Below are positions 1 to 14,328 of a stretch of 64,000 nucleotides of DNA, one piece after another. The notes beneath the pieces are model-generated. The model did no database searches. It worked only from the letters and a program-made list of their open reading frames with translations, and had not been told where the DNA came from. The DNA lies in contig OZ025242.1 of the NCBI GenBank assembly GCA_964019155.1, positions 8,810,821-8,874,820 of the forward strand, in the 5' to 3' direction. Numbering within the stretch: the stretch's first letter is position 1; each line of letters begins with the position of its first letter. Position numbers and translations under genes: made by a program. The stretch comes from Osedax fenrisi. Taxonomy: Eukaryota; Annelida; Polychaeta; Sabellida; Siboglinidae.

Positions 1-1208
1 CTAAACCAATTAGGTAACAGGTAACAGGTAACACTGGTGTATAACGAAAAATAATAAAAACAAACGAACAGAAAATACATAATAACTAAAATTAAAATCA
101 AATTAAATTAAATATACAGATTAAATAAAGCGTATACAAAAATAATTAATGTGAAATAGTAATTAAAATAAATTGTTTAGATAATGTTTTAGTTTCTTTC
201 TGAACAATACAATGATTGGACCTTCCGTAAGTCATACGGTAGGACGTTCCATATGCGAGGAACAGCGGAGGAGAGTGCGCGATTACTAAATCCGTTAAAT
301 AAAGTATTGCTCTCCAACAGTATTGCATCCGATGTTCAAATCTGCTTCAGTATGCATCGACGTTTCAGTTGATTATGTAGATAGTCAGGCTTAACTAGGA
401 ATATATATTTAATATCTAGACAGAGTAAACGATGTTTGCATCGCTTTCTAAATAATATCCATTTAAGATTATGTTGGTGTTCATCTGTTTTCGAATGTTC
501 ACTACGATTGATATTATAAATAAGGCGTATAGAAGCGCGAATAATTCTATCAATCTTTTTTACCTCTATATTCTTTAAGTCACTAAATAATGATCCACAA
601 TAATCAATTCTGGATAATACTAGAGCATTTATAAGTAGATTAGTAATACGCTTAGAGCAATACTTTCTAATATGACCAATCCTAAGTAGATGACAGTTAG
701 CAGCTTTTGCTATATAACTAATGTGAGCATCAAAAGAATGTACTATCGAAGATAACTCAAAGATTACAAACTGAATCTGAAGGATGTATAACCCTACCAT
801 CAATGATTACCGGTGGACAATTCGTATATACCCTAGATACATTTAGTAGTTCGGTTTTCGAGGTATTTACTAGTAGATCGTTTCTAAGAAGCCAATTGAT
901 TATTTCAGATGCACATTCCAAGTTAGAGTTAAGCGAGTTAACAGGAATTTTAATAAGTAGCTGTATATCATCAGCATATATATATGGTAGGTAATATTAG
1001 GAAATTTACTAATAATATTAGATAGAGGACGCGAGTAAATGGAAAATAATAAAGGTCCGAGTTCTGAACCTGAGAAACTCCACATAGTATATCAATGGGA
1101 GGCCAAATATAATCATTAACTTTTACTTAGGAAGTTCGATCGTTAAGAAATGAAGTTAACCAGCTGCGAGAAGAACCTTCAATTCCAAGTTCCTTAATAC
1201 GTTCAATA
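1..1208 (-). pseudogene. CR1/L2-type LINE reverse transcriptase remnant
   Basis: On the minus strand three frame-shifted pieces together read as the C-terminal half of a non-LTR reverse transcriptase. Near 1180-1085 there is a LIERIKELGIEGSSRSWL-like segment. Around 1075-985 follow a GSELGPLLFSIY block, standing for the usual QGSVLGPLLF, and a degenerate YADD region. At 803-336 comes the CR1/L2-like tail with INALVLSRIDYCGSLF and an HxxxLKWILFRKR block. Stops and frameshifts show it is dead. The likely 3' end carries three tandem copies of GTTACCT on the minus strand (about 11-33), the kind of short 3' repeat on which CR1/L2-like elements end. A related but different copy lies at 47765-48605. 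Clade assignment rests on motif similarity read by eye. Confidence 0.8.
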
Positions 1209-1356
1209 AGAATATATAATATATATAATATATTAATATATATAACATATAATATACTTTGCTGGTATATATATATATACTATGCTATGCATTTAAGAGA
1301 TGTTACATAATAATGAGATATATCACGTGTTATTTAAGCGGCGAGACCGGCTTCCT

Positions 1357-1380
1357 AATCATGTCCTATAGGACATGATT
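1357..1380. repeat. Perfect 24-bp palindrome
   Basis: The sequence reads identically on both strands, centred on CCTATAGG with arms AATCATGTCC. It could extrude as a hairpin. No neighbouring gene explains it. Confidence 0.9.
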
Positions 1381-2288
1381 AGTATACTAGTCATTCACGT
1401 GTATTATTTTGCACACTTGTTAAAGAGGTCACCATACACGTACGTACGTACGTATGTGTATGAGTACGACTGTACGTATGTGTACAGTGTCGTACAGTGT
1501 ACAGCCTACGAGGACACACCACTAACAATCACGTATTACACGCGTAATGTCAATAGAGTTATGTTTATCATCGCTCTATATCATTTATATACATATATCA
1601 TTATATATATATATATATAACATTATTGATATAATTATATATCATTTAATGACGTATTGCATTCTAGTCATTCTTTAGTTTTTAGAGATACATTATTTCT
1701 CGTTATAATCGACATATTTATAGTTATTGGAAGTTAATGTCTGTTATAAACCCGTATATGTAAAGCTTTAGATCCACATTGTAAACCTACACATGTGCAC
1801 GATTAAACAATTAAAAACAATTATTTCATATTCGTCTGTTTTAAATATCCACTAAATAATGTATTTTACGGAATAGAACAAAAGGAATTGCTGTCGACCA
1901 ATCGTATTACAGTACGCATATCACGAGGTATAGTTGACCAGCACAAACTCCAAGATGTAAAGGGGTGTACCATAGAGCTAGAGAAAAAGCTATGGGGTGT
2001 ACACATCTAGCTCTATGGGGTGTGTCACCGCGATCACACACGAACACACGCTCTAGCACTGCCCGGGTTCTAGGTACAATACTTGACAAGTTCTATTTGC
2101 CGGGGAGATCGTACTCTAGTTCACTACGTGTGCTGCGTACTTATCATTTATTTGAAATACTTTATCAATACATAAATAAGTTCCTTCACAGAATATCGAC
2201 AGTGTTACTCGGGCTATGGTATGCCTATACACCTACACATCTACACATATGCCATGTACACACAACACTAGAACATATGCTAAACCTA

Positions 2289-2346
2289 AATAATACAAAC
2301 CTAAATAATATACTATATATAGTATATTATTTAGGTTTGTATTATT
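2289..2346. repeat. Perfect 58-bp palindrome
   Basis: Base-by-base comparison from the centre (2317/2318) shows uninterrupted complementarity across 29-nt arms containing ACAAACCTAAATAATATAC. The phrase CCTAAATAATA occurs once more just to the left, so the palindrome may have grown from a local inverted duplication. Confidence 0.9.
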
Positions 2347-2979
2347 CACTATAGTGTGTTAATACTAATATGAGTTAAACCACAAATATAAATATATACT
2401 GTTAGTTTTTAGTGAATATAACAATAATATATATATATATATAGTGAGTATTGATTATTGGCTATATATTGGTAAATGTATAAACAATACATGTATTAGA
2501 TATCGCTCAAGATTTATAATGTATCTGAGGAATCTAAATAACAAATATAAACTGGGCGCATATTAATCAATAATAATGATATGTATTTGTGTGCGCGTGT
2601 GTGCGTCTGTATTTAATATAAGTTTTATTAATAATTAATTACATATATATATATATATATATATATATAAGTGCACCCATAGGTTATCATAACCTCGCGA
2701 TACGACTAACGACTCGGCAAAAAGATGAGCGAAATCACTGAAGCGTATCGAAGTGTGACGTAACATCGCCACATCGCTACATCGTGATTATATAACACCT
2801 ACAGGCGTCGATATCGTAACAATGGGTTCATTGTGTCACACGTCCGCTATACAGTACATAGTTTACGATATGATAAATGGCCTGTCTATATCATGTGATA
2901 CTCAATTTATAGCTATGTCATCATTATTGTTTAGTATATATCAGGTGTAAAATGTATATGTATATATACAATATATATG

Positions 2980-3013
<34 letters not shown>

Positions 3014-3291
3014 CATTTACACGAATCAAATTTACAAATCAAATCAATTTAATATTATATATAATAGTATATATATACACAATTATAGTTAAAATAATGA
3101 TATACATTATATGATATACTATTTTAATGATATACAAAATTGAAATTTAAAAATAAGTTATTATCATTTTATAATTTTCTTATATTTTTTATTTTTTATT
3201 CTTGCAATGTTGTATGAGTTGAGTGGGAAAATACCTAGTCAAGTTTTGCTTTTGTGTTTTCCTGCGTATTTACACTCTATCCGATTCTAAA

Positions 3292-3323
<32 letters not shown>

Positions 3324-3656
3324 ATTTTGTAAGTATACTATGAATATTCAATTCTAGAATTAAGTGTAGGGGTAGCTGAAAAGGGTAATTATTCAGACCC
3401 ACACACACGCATGCGCAGGATACCTTTGGGTATTTAACATTCCGGTGTAGGCGACGATACAGTAGGTGTGTTAAGGTATACATTAATGTATACATTAAGG
3501 TATACATTAAGGTATGTATACCTAGGTATTAAAATAATATTTAGAATTGATCTCGTATGGTATACAAAATGACTTGTTCAAGTTACATTCACGGACGCGT
3601 TAACACGAGAGGAGCTTTGAAGCCGCAACAGAATCTTTTGATTATAATTATATATG

Positions 3657-3690
<34 letters not shown>

Positions 3691-4006
3691 AGTAAAAACA
3701 AGCTATTCAAGTTCTTTCATGGGATAAAATCACTTCACCTAAATATAAAATTATAAATATAATTATATTTTTAACACCATACATACTCTATACTATAGCG
3801 TATACACGTAGAGTCTATAGTATACTATAGCGTATATTATTAGCACCACTACCCGATAGGTGGCACTACTGGTAGGAGTCTCCGGGGAGGAACATCGTGA
3901 ACAAGTTATACTTTATACTGACGAGGATCATTGCGTGTAATAATTAGAATGAATACTATACAATGCATGTGACTTCTGCCCTTATTATAATACACCCTAC
4001 ACCCTG

Positions 4007-4043
<37 letters not shown>

Positions 4044-4228
4044 TGGTATACCCATTGTAGTATAATTATAGTATATATCCGGTATCCGAAAGCGATAGGA
4101 CTTAATCAAAATAGTTATATATATATAATATACATAATATACTATATAATATATATATAAATAAAATAGATACTTGCAAACACGCCCGTAGATCAAACTC
4201 AGTGACCTTGACCTCTCTACGCACCAAC

Positions 4229-4607
4229 CTTGACTGAAGCTGTTGAACTTGCAGAAGAACGCGCCCAGAATCCATCCGTCCGTCAGATCGTTCACCAGAT
4301 GCACCCAAGTACAGAACATCGTGACGGTGAGGTCTGACACCGCAAGGTTAGCTATGTAATAATAGGTGGTGCTGTGCATGTGTTTGTTAGTCCAGATCAC
4401 TATGATCACCAGCGTGTTGCCTAGCAACGACATGGTTATTATCAACGCGTACAGCACCACCTTCAGGGCGATCTGCCAGCCGGGCACGACCTTCCGGTGA
4501 CCCGGGTACGGGGTCAACGAGAGGTCGATGTCGAAGTCGACTTCCATGGCGTACGATTCGTTGATGATCGTCGAGTACAACGTCACTAGGAGATGGGTCG
4601 TGTTCAT
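4229..4607 (-). CDS. Rhodopsin-family peptide-type GPCR, first coding exon
   Basis: The minus-strand frame starts at ATG 4607 and encodes about 126 residues before a good splice donor (CAAG|GTTGGT, exon end 4229, phase 1). Residues 1-45 look like an extracellular N-terminus with NTT and NES glycosylation sites. TM1 follows (IALKVVLYALIITMSLLGNTLVIIVIW) with the class A GN motif, then a short loop with NKHMHSTTYY. TM2 carries NLAVSD, with the conserved Asp. The start of extracellular loop 1/TM3 has W and the conserved Cys (GWILGAFFCKF). The family is class A, most like neuropeptide receptors (GPR83/NPY-like), but the ligand cannot be told. Reading past 4229 gives low-complexity sequence, so the rest of the receptor must lie on other exons, none of which I can find below 4229. 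Alternative: an orphaned exon or processed fragment. Confidence 0.85.
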
Positions 4608-5229
4608 GTTGTGTCCCTTCCTTCGATCGGATCAGCCGCTCTATCTATACGGATACGTGTTATCTACACTACTGCGACGTTATCTCTCGTTATCTCTCGT
4701 TATCTCTCGTTATATCTATAGCGGAGATAACCTCCAGCTTATCGAAATCAGTGCGGGGCGCCTATTTCTTACCCTCACGGCGGCCTAGGGTATTAGTGGG
4801 GCTGAGGGTTGTTGTAACTTCGCGATTGATTCTCTAAACTTTCACCCGTTCGTCAATACTATATACATACGTGAATATCGATGATGAATATATTCCCGAG
4901 CGATCTAAATATATAGTGGGCATAGATAACTGGGATAGTTCGATAACAGCATCTTATCGAGTTTACTATTATCTATAGATAATAAATGTTAACTATAACC
5001 TAAAGAATGGCGGAAGGCAATATTGTAATTCAGTTGCCGGCGGTTCCTCCTCCGATTTACTTTCAATGGAGGCGGGCGTCATACGATCTCAAATAGAATA
5101 CATAATACCTCATTGGATATCACTGAAATTAAATATAATACCGATGTAATGTATATATTTGTTTATTCACTGTTTACCTATTAGACTAGATTACTAATTA
5201 GTCCGCATACCAACTACAAGGGTACTATA
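4608..5229. other. Upstream flank of the GPCR exon
   Basis: This stretch is less AT-rich than its surroundings and lies upstream of the minus-strand GPCR start, so it may hold 5' UTR or promoter sequence. A TTATCTCTCG unit is repeated three times near 4678-4710. I see no TATA or initiator site that I would defend, and no other gene. Confidence 0.35.
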
Positions 5230-5669
<440 letters not shown>

Positions 5670-5878
5670 CAGATCTGGGCACGATACTCAAAAAATATAT
5701 AATAGATACAATTACAATTACACACTTTTTTCTTATAATAGATACTACTACAATTACTTTAAAAAAAATCATAGTAGATACAATTACAAATACATAATGT
5801 TCTTAATAGATACATTTTAGTAGATACAAATACATTATAATTATATCCAATATATATAGACTATATACTATACTATAT

Positions 5879-5941
<63 letters not shown>

Positions 5942-8726
5942 TATAAATGCTAAAAACTGTAGAGCTTATAACTCATTTATTAGTGTTGGATATGATCATC
6001 GTATTATATCAGTAAATATAAGAATGAGTCTTAGAGGTAATAATAAGAAATCTAGTAAAATTAAACATTACGATTGGACAAGATTAAAGACAGATACAGA
6101 AACCCGATATACCTTTATTACTAAAGTGAAAACTAAATTCGAAGCTCTACATGACACCACAGCTTCGCTATCTGATAGCAAAAGGTATACTCACTTTGAA
6201 ACTGTATTTAAGGAAACTGCTGCTAAAATAATCCCATTGAAACCTAAGTTGAAAAATGAATACCCTGGTAAACAGATAATATCTGTCAAAACTGTAAAAT
6301 ACTACACAAAGCAGCGCGACATAAATAAGATCAACCGACACCATAAAATGTCAGACATTTAACGAAGCTCAAAAGTATCTTGTACAATCGTATGAGAAGG
6401 AACAAAAATATTACGTTCAGAATAAATTAAGTGAAATACAAAATACGATATGTAAAAAAAATCAGCCTTAGCCTGGAAAGTAGTAGGAATGCATTAAATG
6501 AATTTAAATGAATTTAGTGGAAGAAATAACCTAAACAGAGCAAAACTTAAAGCAAACAGTGGAAAAGATCTAATTCAACTATGGAATGGCCATTTCAATG
6601 AACTACTTGATAACCCATAAATTCCCACATCAAACGATGAAAGTACATTGACTACAAAATGAACTAGATATCAAAAAAAGCATATTACAATAGATGAATT
6701 AAAGATAGCTACGAATAGCATAACAAAATCTCTTGGCTTAGATGAAATACCAGCTCAAGTATGGAAATAGAAGAATTTCAAAAAATATTACTAACTAGTG
6801 CAATAGTGTATATTCTCAAGAACTAATAGACATATTGAATGAAGGATGCTTACTTTCTTTCCCTAAAAAAAGTAGTTCTTTCTATCACAACAAAAAACTA
6901 TCGGGGAATCACACTAACTCCAACTGCAGCTAAGATATATAACCTGATGCTTTTAATAGAATAAGAACATAGATATATACTACACTGAAGACAAAATCAA
7001 AAGGATTTCCGAACAAAGAGATCAACGACAGGAAAAATGTTAACCATTCTACGTATACTAGAATGTGTAAAGTCTAAAAACCTACCAGCTACTTTCCTCT
7101 TTATAAACTTTTCACAGGCTTTTGATTCAATAAATCGTGAAAAGATGAAAGGTATCTTAATCATATATGGTATACCAACTGAAATCGTAAATGCCATATT
7201 GATGCGGTGTTATCGCCTGATGATTACATACCTTTCTTCGATATAACTACTGGAGTACTATACGGAGATAAACTTGCAACATTGATATGCATTATATGTC
7301 TCCACTATATATTGAAAAAATTAGTGGATTGCAATTTAAATCCCGGCTTAACTCTTGCAAAAGAAAAAGCAATAGATACCCTGATTTACATATTTCCGAT
7401 ATTGACTATGCTGACGATATAGCTGTAATACGTAATAGTCTGCTAGATGCAAATAAACTACTAAACAAAATTGAAGATACGGCTAAAGATATCGGTTTAT
7501 ATATAAACTCAGAAAATACGGAAAACATGTGTTTAAATTACGAAAACCAGATAAACATGAAGCCTATCATGCCATGATAAAAACGTGTTGAATAGTTCAA
7601 ATATCTAGGTAGTTATATTGGTTCAACCCAACATGACGTAATCATAAGAATCTGGAGTGCATGGGCAGATTTGAATAGCCTGAATATAATCTAACCTTTC
7701 AAGTAAACTCAAAAGAAACTTCTTTAAAGCTACAGTTGAGACTGTTCTTGGCTCTATCACTTGGAATCTAACTTCAACATTAGATAAAAAATTGGTTGAG
7801 CCTATACACGCATGCTGCGTGCTGTATTAAACAAGTCATGTAGAAACCAACGTTACAAATAAGGAGTTGTACGGCAACATTCCAAGAATAACAGTTACAT
7901 ACGCGAACAGCGACTGAGGTTCTACGGTCACTGTTGGATAAACACAAGCGAAGTAGTGAGTGTAGTATTACCAAAGCGGGCTTTAGTATTACTCTGGAAT
8001 CCACAACACTGACGACTCTTTCTCGAGGAAGGCCTATGAGAATATATTTAGACAAATTAAGTCTTAATTAAGATATGACACGATGTGCACAAGTGAGGAA
8101 TTACCTAGAGCGATGAATAATAGAGAGGAATGGAGGTAACGTGTAATGAACTGCCGAGCAAGCTATATATTTTTATATTATAAAGATAAATATTACATTT
8201 TTTAAATTATTATAATTATGATTTATTTAGATTTTTTATGAATTTATTAGAAAGTAGTTTAATTATAAATCAATTATTATATAAAATATATTATCAAAAT
8301 AATTTCTTTGTTTTCAATAAATGAATATAATATTATATGGTTTTTGAGAATTCTCATATAATAAATCACTATATTTATATATCATAATTTTTAACAATGA
8401 ATTGATTTCAATATTTACATAAATATATTGATGATTTATATATATTAAAATTAATTTATAATATGATATTATAAAATATTGATATAGAATACATTTAATA
8501 TCAAATGATATATTATTTAATTAAATGTATTTGTATTTGTTTACATAATTTTCTTAGTAGATACGTATCGTATATACTATTTATAACTAATAGATACGAT
8601 TACAAATACTTTTTTAATTTTTATAATAGATACAAATACAAATACAACAAATACAAATACAAATGTATCTACGATACTGCTTTTTTGCCTTAATAGATAC
8701 TGTATCGGCGATACTGCCCAGCTCTG
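5670..8726. mobile_element. hAT-like transposon inserted in a (CTA)n array
   Basis: The left end reads CAGATCTGGGCACGATACT. The right end, on the minus strand, reads CAGAGCTGGGCAGTATCG. These are imperfect terminal inverted repeats of the CAGnG...TGGGCA type seen at hAT ends. The flanks are ACTACTAC on both sides (5662-5669, 8727-8734), an 8-bp duplication as expected for hAT, although the repeat target makes this trivial. Subterminal motifs of the form TAGATACAATTACAAATAC recur several times inside both ends (5700-5840, 8560-8700), as in transposase-binding regions. No hAT transposase is visible. The interior is mostly an RTE-like LINE remnant, so this is a non-autonomous copy carrying a passenger. 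Confidence 0.75.
5949..8165 (+). pseudogene. RTE-like LINE remnant (endonuclease end, RT, C-terminal tail)
   Basis: The plus strand reads in order as follows. The end of an AP endonuclease is near 5949-6030 (NCRAYNSFISVGYDHRIISV, with the DHR of the SDH motif). A linker covers 6024-6362 (KIKHYDWTRLKTDTETRYTF). RT block FLFINFSQAFDSINREK falls at about 7100-7140. The catalytic DIDYADDIAVI falls near 7400-7430, followed by GLYINSENTENMC. FKYLGSYIGSTQHDV is near 7596-7640, and TNKELYGNIPRI is near 7850-7890. The end is SEELPRAMNNREEWR at about 8085-8130. This order and wording match the RTE-like elements common in marine and soil invertebrates. Many stops and frameshifts make it non-functional. 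The 5' part of the endonuclease is missing. It sits wholly inside the hAT-like element. Confidence 0.8.
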
Positions 8727-9079
<353 letters not shown>

Positions 9080-10115
9080 GTATTAAGTTTTAAATTATTT
9101 ATATCGAACCAATATTTTAATTTATCCATATACATTTGAAGAAATGTTGTTAGTTCAACATCACTATTAGCGTAAACTGTTAGTGATGTATCGTCAGCAT
9201 ATAAATTTAAATTAATATTATTCACATTTTTAAAATATTTGGTAGGTCATTTATAAATATTATAAAAAAAGCCCCAGAACAGAACCTTGAGGAACCCCGT
9301 ACTTAACATATTTAGTATTCGATAATGAATTATTTATTTTTGTAGTAAATGTTCTGTTATTTAAATAACTTTTTATTAGATTATATATATTTCCTCTTAT
9401 TCCATATATTTCAAGTTTTTTTTAATAATATTACATGATCAACAACATCGAAAGCTTTTTTCAGATCTAGAAAAATTGTCGCAATTTTTTTATGTTCACT
9501 ATTTTTTTGTAGAATATAATGTTGAATGTTTAAAAGCGATATTGTTGTATTATATTTTGGAATAAAACCATATTGATTTTTATTTATTATGTTATGTTTA
9601 ATAATGAAATTGGATAATCTATTATATATAATTTTTTCACATATTTTACTAATTTGTGGTAAAAGTGCAATTGGGCGGTAATTAATACTATTTTTATAAT
9701 CATTATTTTTAAATAGTGGTTTTGTAATTGATTTTTTCATATCCGATGGAAATATTCCAGTTACAATACTATTATTAAATATATAATTTATAGGATATAA
9801 AATGTAACCTGTTTTATCAATGACATATCATAATTATTTGCATCCATGGATACTTTAGATTTCATGTTATTAGTAACGTTAATTATTTCTCTATTGGTAA
9901 TAGGTATGAAATAAAAATTATATGGATTATATATTAGTAATTGTAAATCATTGTTACTATTATTATGTATTATATTCATAATATTTTCACCAATATTAGA
10001 AAAATAGTTATTAAAGTATTCGCATTGATCTTTTTCATTATGTATTTCAATACCATTGTAAATAAATATATTTGGAAAGTTATTATCTATTTTATTAATT
10101 ATTTATTAATTATTT
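9080..10115 (-). pseudogene. LINE reverse transcriptase fragment (N-terminal and palm part)
   Basis: The minus strand reads MKKSITKPLFKNNDYKNSIN, YRPIALLPQISKI, a helper block with NQYGF, and FLDLKKAFDVVDH. With frameshifts it continues to VPQGSVLG near 9290 and YADDTSLTVYANSDVEL near 9205-9150. It stops being readable at NNLKLNT, exactly where the (CTA)n array begins (9079/9080). It is a CR1/Jockey-group non-LTR RT by wording. A nearly identical N-terminal piece exists on the plus strand at 49690-50372, showing the family is repetitive here. The missing C-terminal part of the same or a sister copy lies at 11308-12560. Confidence 0.85.
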
Positions 10116-10146
10116 TCCAATTATCACTTTGAAATGATACTAAATC

Positions 10147-10193
<47 letters not shown>

Positions 10194-11224
10194 ATTTGGC
10201 GCCGGTTATCTGTATTCATATTTTATATTAATTTAATTTTATATTTATTTTCCTATTTGATTATTTATGAAAAATGTATTTGTATTTTATCTCCAAAACC
10301 TATAATACTTACAGTATTCTCCTAATATTCCTTGAGCCGAGCAAAGCTTTAAAGAAGTAATACTATGTAACGAAAGTGCTGAATGAAATAACCCTAATAA
10401 TAACAAAGATTTTGCGAAGCAAAGATATAACAATCCATATCTACGCAACGTGATTAGTATTCATACTACCAGCAGTATCTAAATAGATAAATCTATAAAT
10501 GTAGGTTTGCTGCGATTTTCAAACTACACTTTTTTCATTGCTCTATTAAATTTTATATAAATTAGCTATTACTCGCTTTTTAATATAATGTTATTTTATA
10601 TGATCTTATATTAAAATGAGTACAAGAGTATATATTAATGCTTTGTAGGTATCTTCCTACACTTTTATATTATACAAATTTCAATTAATTATAATACTGT
10701 AATATTAATTTTTATAAATAATGTATTTATGAAATTATTTATCATATGTTTATGATATATTCATAAAATAATTGAAACATGTAGAAAAAAAATTAAAGTG
10801 TATTCATCTAATACCCAGGAAAAGTATATATGTGACCTAAATATGACACCCTACATTATTTGTATACTCCTACCCTAAGTAGGGTACATGTTAAGTATAT
10901 ACTAAATTTGTCTTCACTGTACCCTAAAGTGTATTAGTAGCCTTATTTGTAACCGTGTTATGTTACTTTATTACAAAATGTAGGTATATATATTGTTGAT
11001 ATTTATATTAATTGTAAATAATTACAGATAAATATAATTGTAACTGTAAATAGATGACGAATGGTGAAATTGATAGAAAAATTGCGGCAGCCTTTAAATT
11101 GATTAAAGTGTATTCTAATAATGGTTAATATTACAATTAAAATTATATAACATTTATTTTATGTATAAATTAAATTAAAACTTTATATTATAATTTGTTG
11201 TAATATACTTCTAATATCTATGGA

Positions 11225-11258
<34 letters not shown>

Positions 11259-11267
11259 ATATATAAA

Positions 11268-11275
<8 letters not shown>
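10116..11275. other. Gene-free AT-rich stretch
   Basis: Contains a (TA)n tract (10147-10190), the GCGAAGC mini-hairpin at 10411-10423 and a patch with repeated TACCCTA phrases (10860-10935). No coding sequence was recognised. Confidence 0.5.
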
Positions 11276-11307
<32 letters not shown>

Positions 11308-12555
11308 TCAGATTCAGTTGATGACCGATATCAAAAACCCAGGTATGGTATAGAAGTTCTATTGCACTTATCGAGATACCAACCTGCTCTTGGTAATGAG
11401 AGAATTAATACAACATGAATAAATATAAATAAATATTTTATAATTCTATATTATTCATTCGTGTTCTGTCTCGTAAAAAAGCAATACAATAAAATTAAAT
11501 ATATCTCTCAATACCAAGAAATCATCATTTATATAACAATAAAATAATAATAAAATATAATAAAATATATAATAAAATATTTAAAAATGTAAAAAGATAC
11601 TAAAATAATAAATAAGTTAAACTATAAAAATCAAAGAAAACTAAAGACCAAAGTAAGGCTACAGAGATAAAAAATATGTATACAATACGAACAATTTAAA
11701 AGAGCTAAAAAGAAGAAAAGATGATCATGTAAATAAAATAACAAACAATACAGATAAGGTGTAAGTGATTAAATATAACTATTTAAAAGCATGTTTTTAA
11801 TATGCATTGTAAAATTATTCAAATTCGTCAAAGATGATATATCATATATGGTTGTATTTAAAGAATTCCATAAATATGCGCCTTTGTAACGAATACTAAA
11901 TTTCTCATGATCAAATCTTATTTTTATAAAGAGTATATAAAGAGCAATTATAGGTAAATAACTTACAAATTGAACTATGCAAATAATGCTTGTTATATAT
12001 TCTAAACATATATTTATAAATGGATATATTTATTATATCTTTAAATTTAAGAATGTTATGTCTTAAAAAAATGTAATCAATATTGGTTTTGTTATCAAGT
12101 TTATATATTGCTCTCATACATTTATTTTGTAAAATTTGAATACATTTTATATTGCTATGGTAAGTACTTCTCCATATAATAGAACACTAATTAATATGAC
12201 TATGAAAAAAAGAAAAATATAGCATAACTGAAGTATTAATATTAAATTTATATTTATATCTATGTAGTAAACTAAGTCCATAGTAAAGTTTATTTTTAAT
12301 ATTATTTATTTGCATTTTCCAATTACGATTTTCGTCAATTAATATTCCTAGGAATTTAAAATTAGTCGATTGTTTTATGGCTATATTATTTATTTTGATG
12401 TTCAATTTATGTTTAACTCTTGTGCGATGGAATAAAATTAATTTTTTTTAATCAATATTAAGAACTAGCTTATTACCACAAAGCCAGTCACATATTAAAA
12501 CTAAAGTAGAATTTATTTCATTTTCTAGATCATATAAATTATGAGACTAAATGTT

Positions 12556-12560
<5 letters not shown>
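11276..12560 (-). pseudogene. LINE reverse transcriptase C-terminal fragment with (TTA)n tail
   Basis: On the minus strand from 12560 downwards the frame contains a segment like NSTLVLICDWLCGNKLVLNI, then NIKINNIAIKQSTNFKFLGI. Further on come SLLHRYKYKFN, MRAIYKLDNKTNIDYIFL and a terminal block with RYKGAYLWNSLN, the usual last conserved block of this RT group. A single-base frameshift or stop separates the pieces. Minus-strand coding ends near 11770. About 0.5 kb further is a short (TTA)n run (11276-11307), which resembles the simple 3' tails of these LINEs. The start coincides with a (TA)n tract at 12559-12620, so the copy is 5'-truncated. Confidence 0.75.

Positions 12561-12620
<60 letters not shown>
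12559..12620. repeat. (TA)n microsatellite
   Basis: About 60 bp of uninterrupted TA dinucleotide at the truncated 5' side of the neighbouring LINE fragment. Sequence from here to 13443 has no recognised gene. Confidence 0.95.
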
Positions 12621-12626
<6 letters not shown>

Positions 12627-14000
12627 AATAATATTTATTTATTAGATATTTTTTTTCAATAATATATCAAATATAAATACAATATTTACTTATTAAGTGG
12701 ATGAGTGATGATCGTTTTATAAATATATTTTCTATTTAATAGATAGAGTACATTATATGTTTTAAATGCTAGAGCCTATGCCACATCAAAAAGTACCTAG
12801 TATTTCGATGAGGATATCGAAGGGGATATCGTTGGTCATTTGAATTTAGAAATTTAAATGAAAAAATTAATAATATGTTTGAAATTTAAATTATTTATTT
12901 AAAATTATACTCACAAATTAATTAAATACATTAAGCAATAAAATATATAAAAATATATAACGAATAGACGTAAAATAGTAAAATAAAAGCAGGGAACAAT
13001 ACTATTGGAAGGATATCTGGCTAAAGGAGCGGGAAATGGATAGCACTGGTTTATTATTAATTGATTATATGTGTCTGGTATAAGTCAATAATTATTTTGT
13101 GACTTATATTTCAAGATATTATATTTAGAATAAATATATATATACCTACATTTTATATTGCTACTTTATTATTTAGTATATAGGTGTTGTAAATAATGTA
13201 TATAATATAATGTAGATCAGGGATAAATCATATAAATATCAAAATCAACACCTATGTTATGTGTTAGATAAAATTATACAAACATATTTATATACATATT
13301 CATTGGTTATTGTTATGCCTTGTAGTGACTCCTGTGCTTATATTCATACATTAGTTTAGGTGTAAATAGAGAACGTAATGCTAGTTTTTAAATGTTTAGA
13401 TTAATATTATTTACAATTTTATTAAATTTTGAAAATATATATAGGGGGAGGGAGGTTAATTTGGCCGATGCGGGTAATTTGGCAAACTCTAATATCTCAG
13501 AAACTATTAATGATACCAACAAAAATTCTATAAACAATTTATAGTATTTCATAATATCTTTAAGAATAGTTAAAATTTATTTTAATAAATAATCAATAAT
13601 TATTAGTATTTATTGATTTTTATAAAAATTCGGAATTTAAACAAAATAGGTGTTTGTTAATCTGTTTGTCATTTCATAAATACATGTTGGATTGTGATAT
13701 TTTTTAAACCCAAATAAAATATAATATGTTCTTGATTCTATCTGTAAATATCTACATATTATATCAATATGATACAAAGCTATTGCTGAAATAACAACAT
13801 ACGTCAAATCGGGTAATTTGGCCGATGAAAGTCGGGTAATTTGGCCGATCATTAACCAATCAGATATCATATAGTAAAATGATAGAAATTATATACAAAT
13901 TGAGGGTGTATCATTGAATTGTATATAATTGTAATATATAATTTATAATATAGATGGACATACCTCATATTTTAATATATATTTAAATATTTTTATAAGG

Positions 14001-14031
<31 letters not shown>

Positions 14032-14328
14032 GATACCTAAATATATTAAAATCCATGTTATAATATTTGTTATATATATACATATATATAATATCATTAA
14101 TAATTAATAATGTCTAACATATTAATTACATTTAATTGTATAATTTATTTATCAATTATCAAATATTATATAAATGTATTGATATTAGAAGTTCATGGAG
14201 TCACTTATACCTATATATATATTATTTCTAAAAACAAAATTCCTAATTATATAATGATGATTCTATATCCTATACTATATAATTATAATATTTTTAATTA
14301 GGCCTATATAAGCGAATGAAAACGTATA

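Larger units (their letters stand above)
1209..3900. other. Gene-free AT-rich stretch with microsatellites
   Basis: No recognisable gene. It holds (TA)n tracts (about 1600-1620, 2641-2668, 2984-3010, 3293-3316, 3650-3690), a short (TACG)n/(TGTACG) run near 1437-1500, and two perfect palindromes listed separately. A less AT-rich patch at 1950-2150 has repeated phrases around AGCTCTATGGGGTGT but no protein I recognise. Another unique patch lies at 2690-2860. Confidence 0.6.

Noticed and set aside
1965..2354. 129-codon plus frame and its minus partner at 1907-2089
   Set aside because: No recognisable motif. It runs into the 58-bp palindrome and low-complexity sequence, and local repeats explain the openness.
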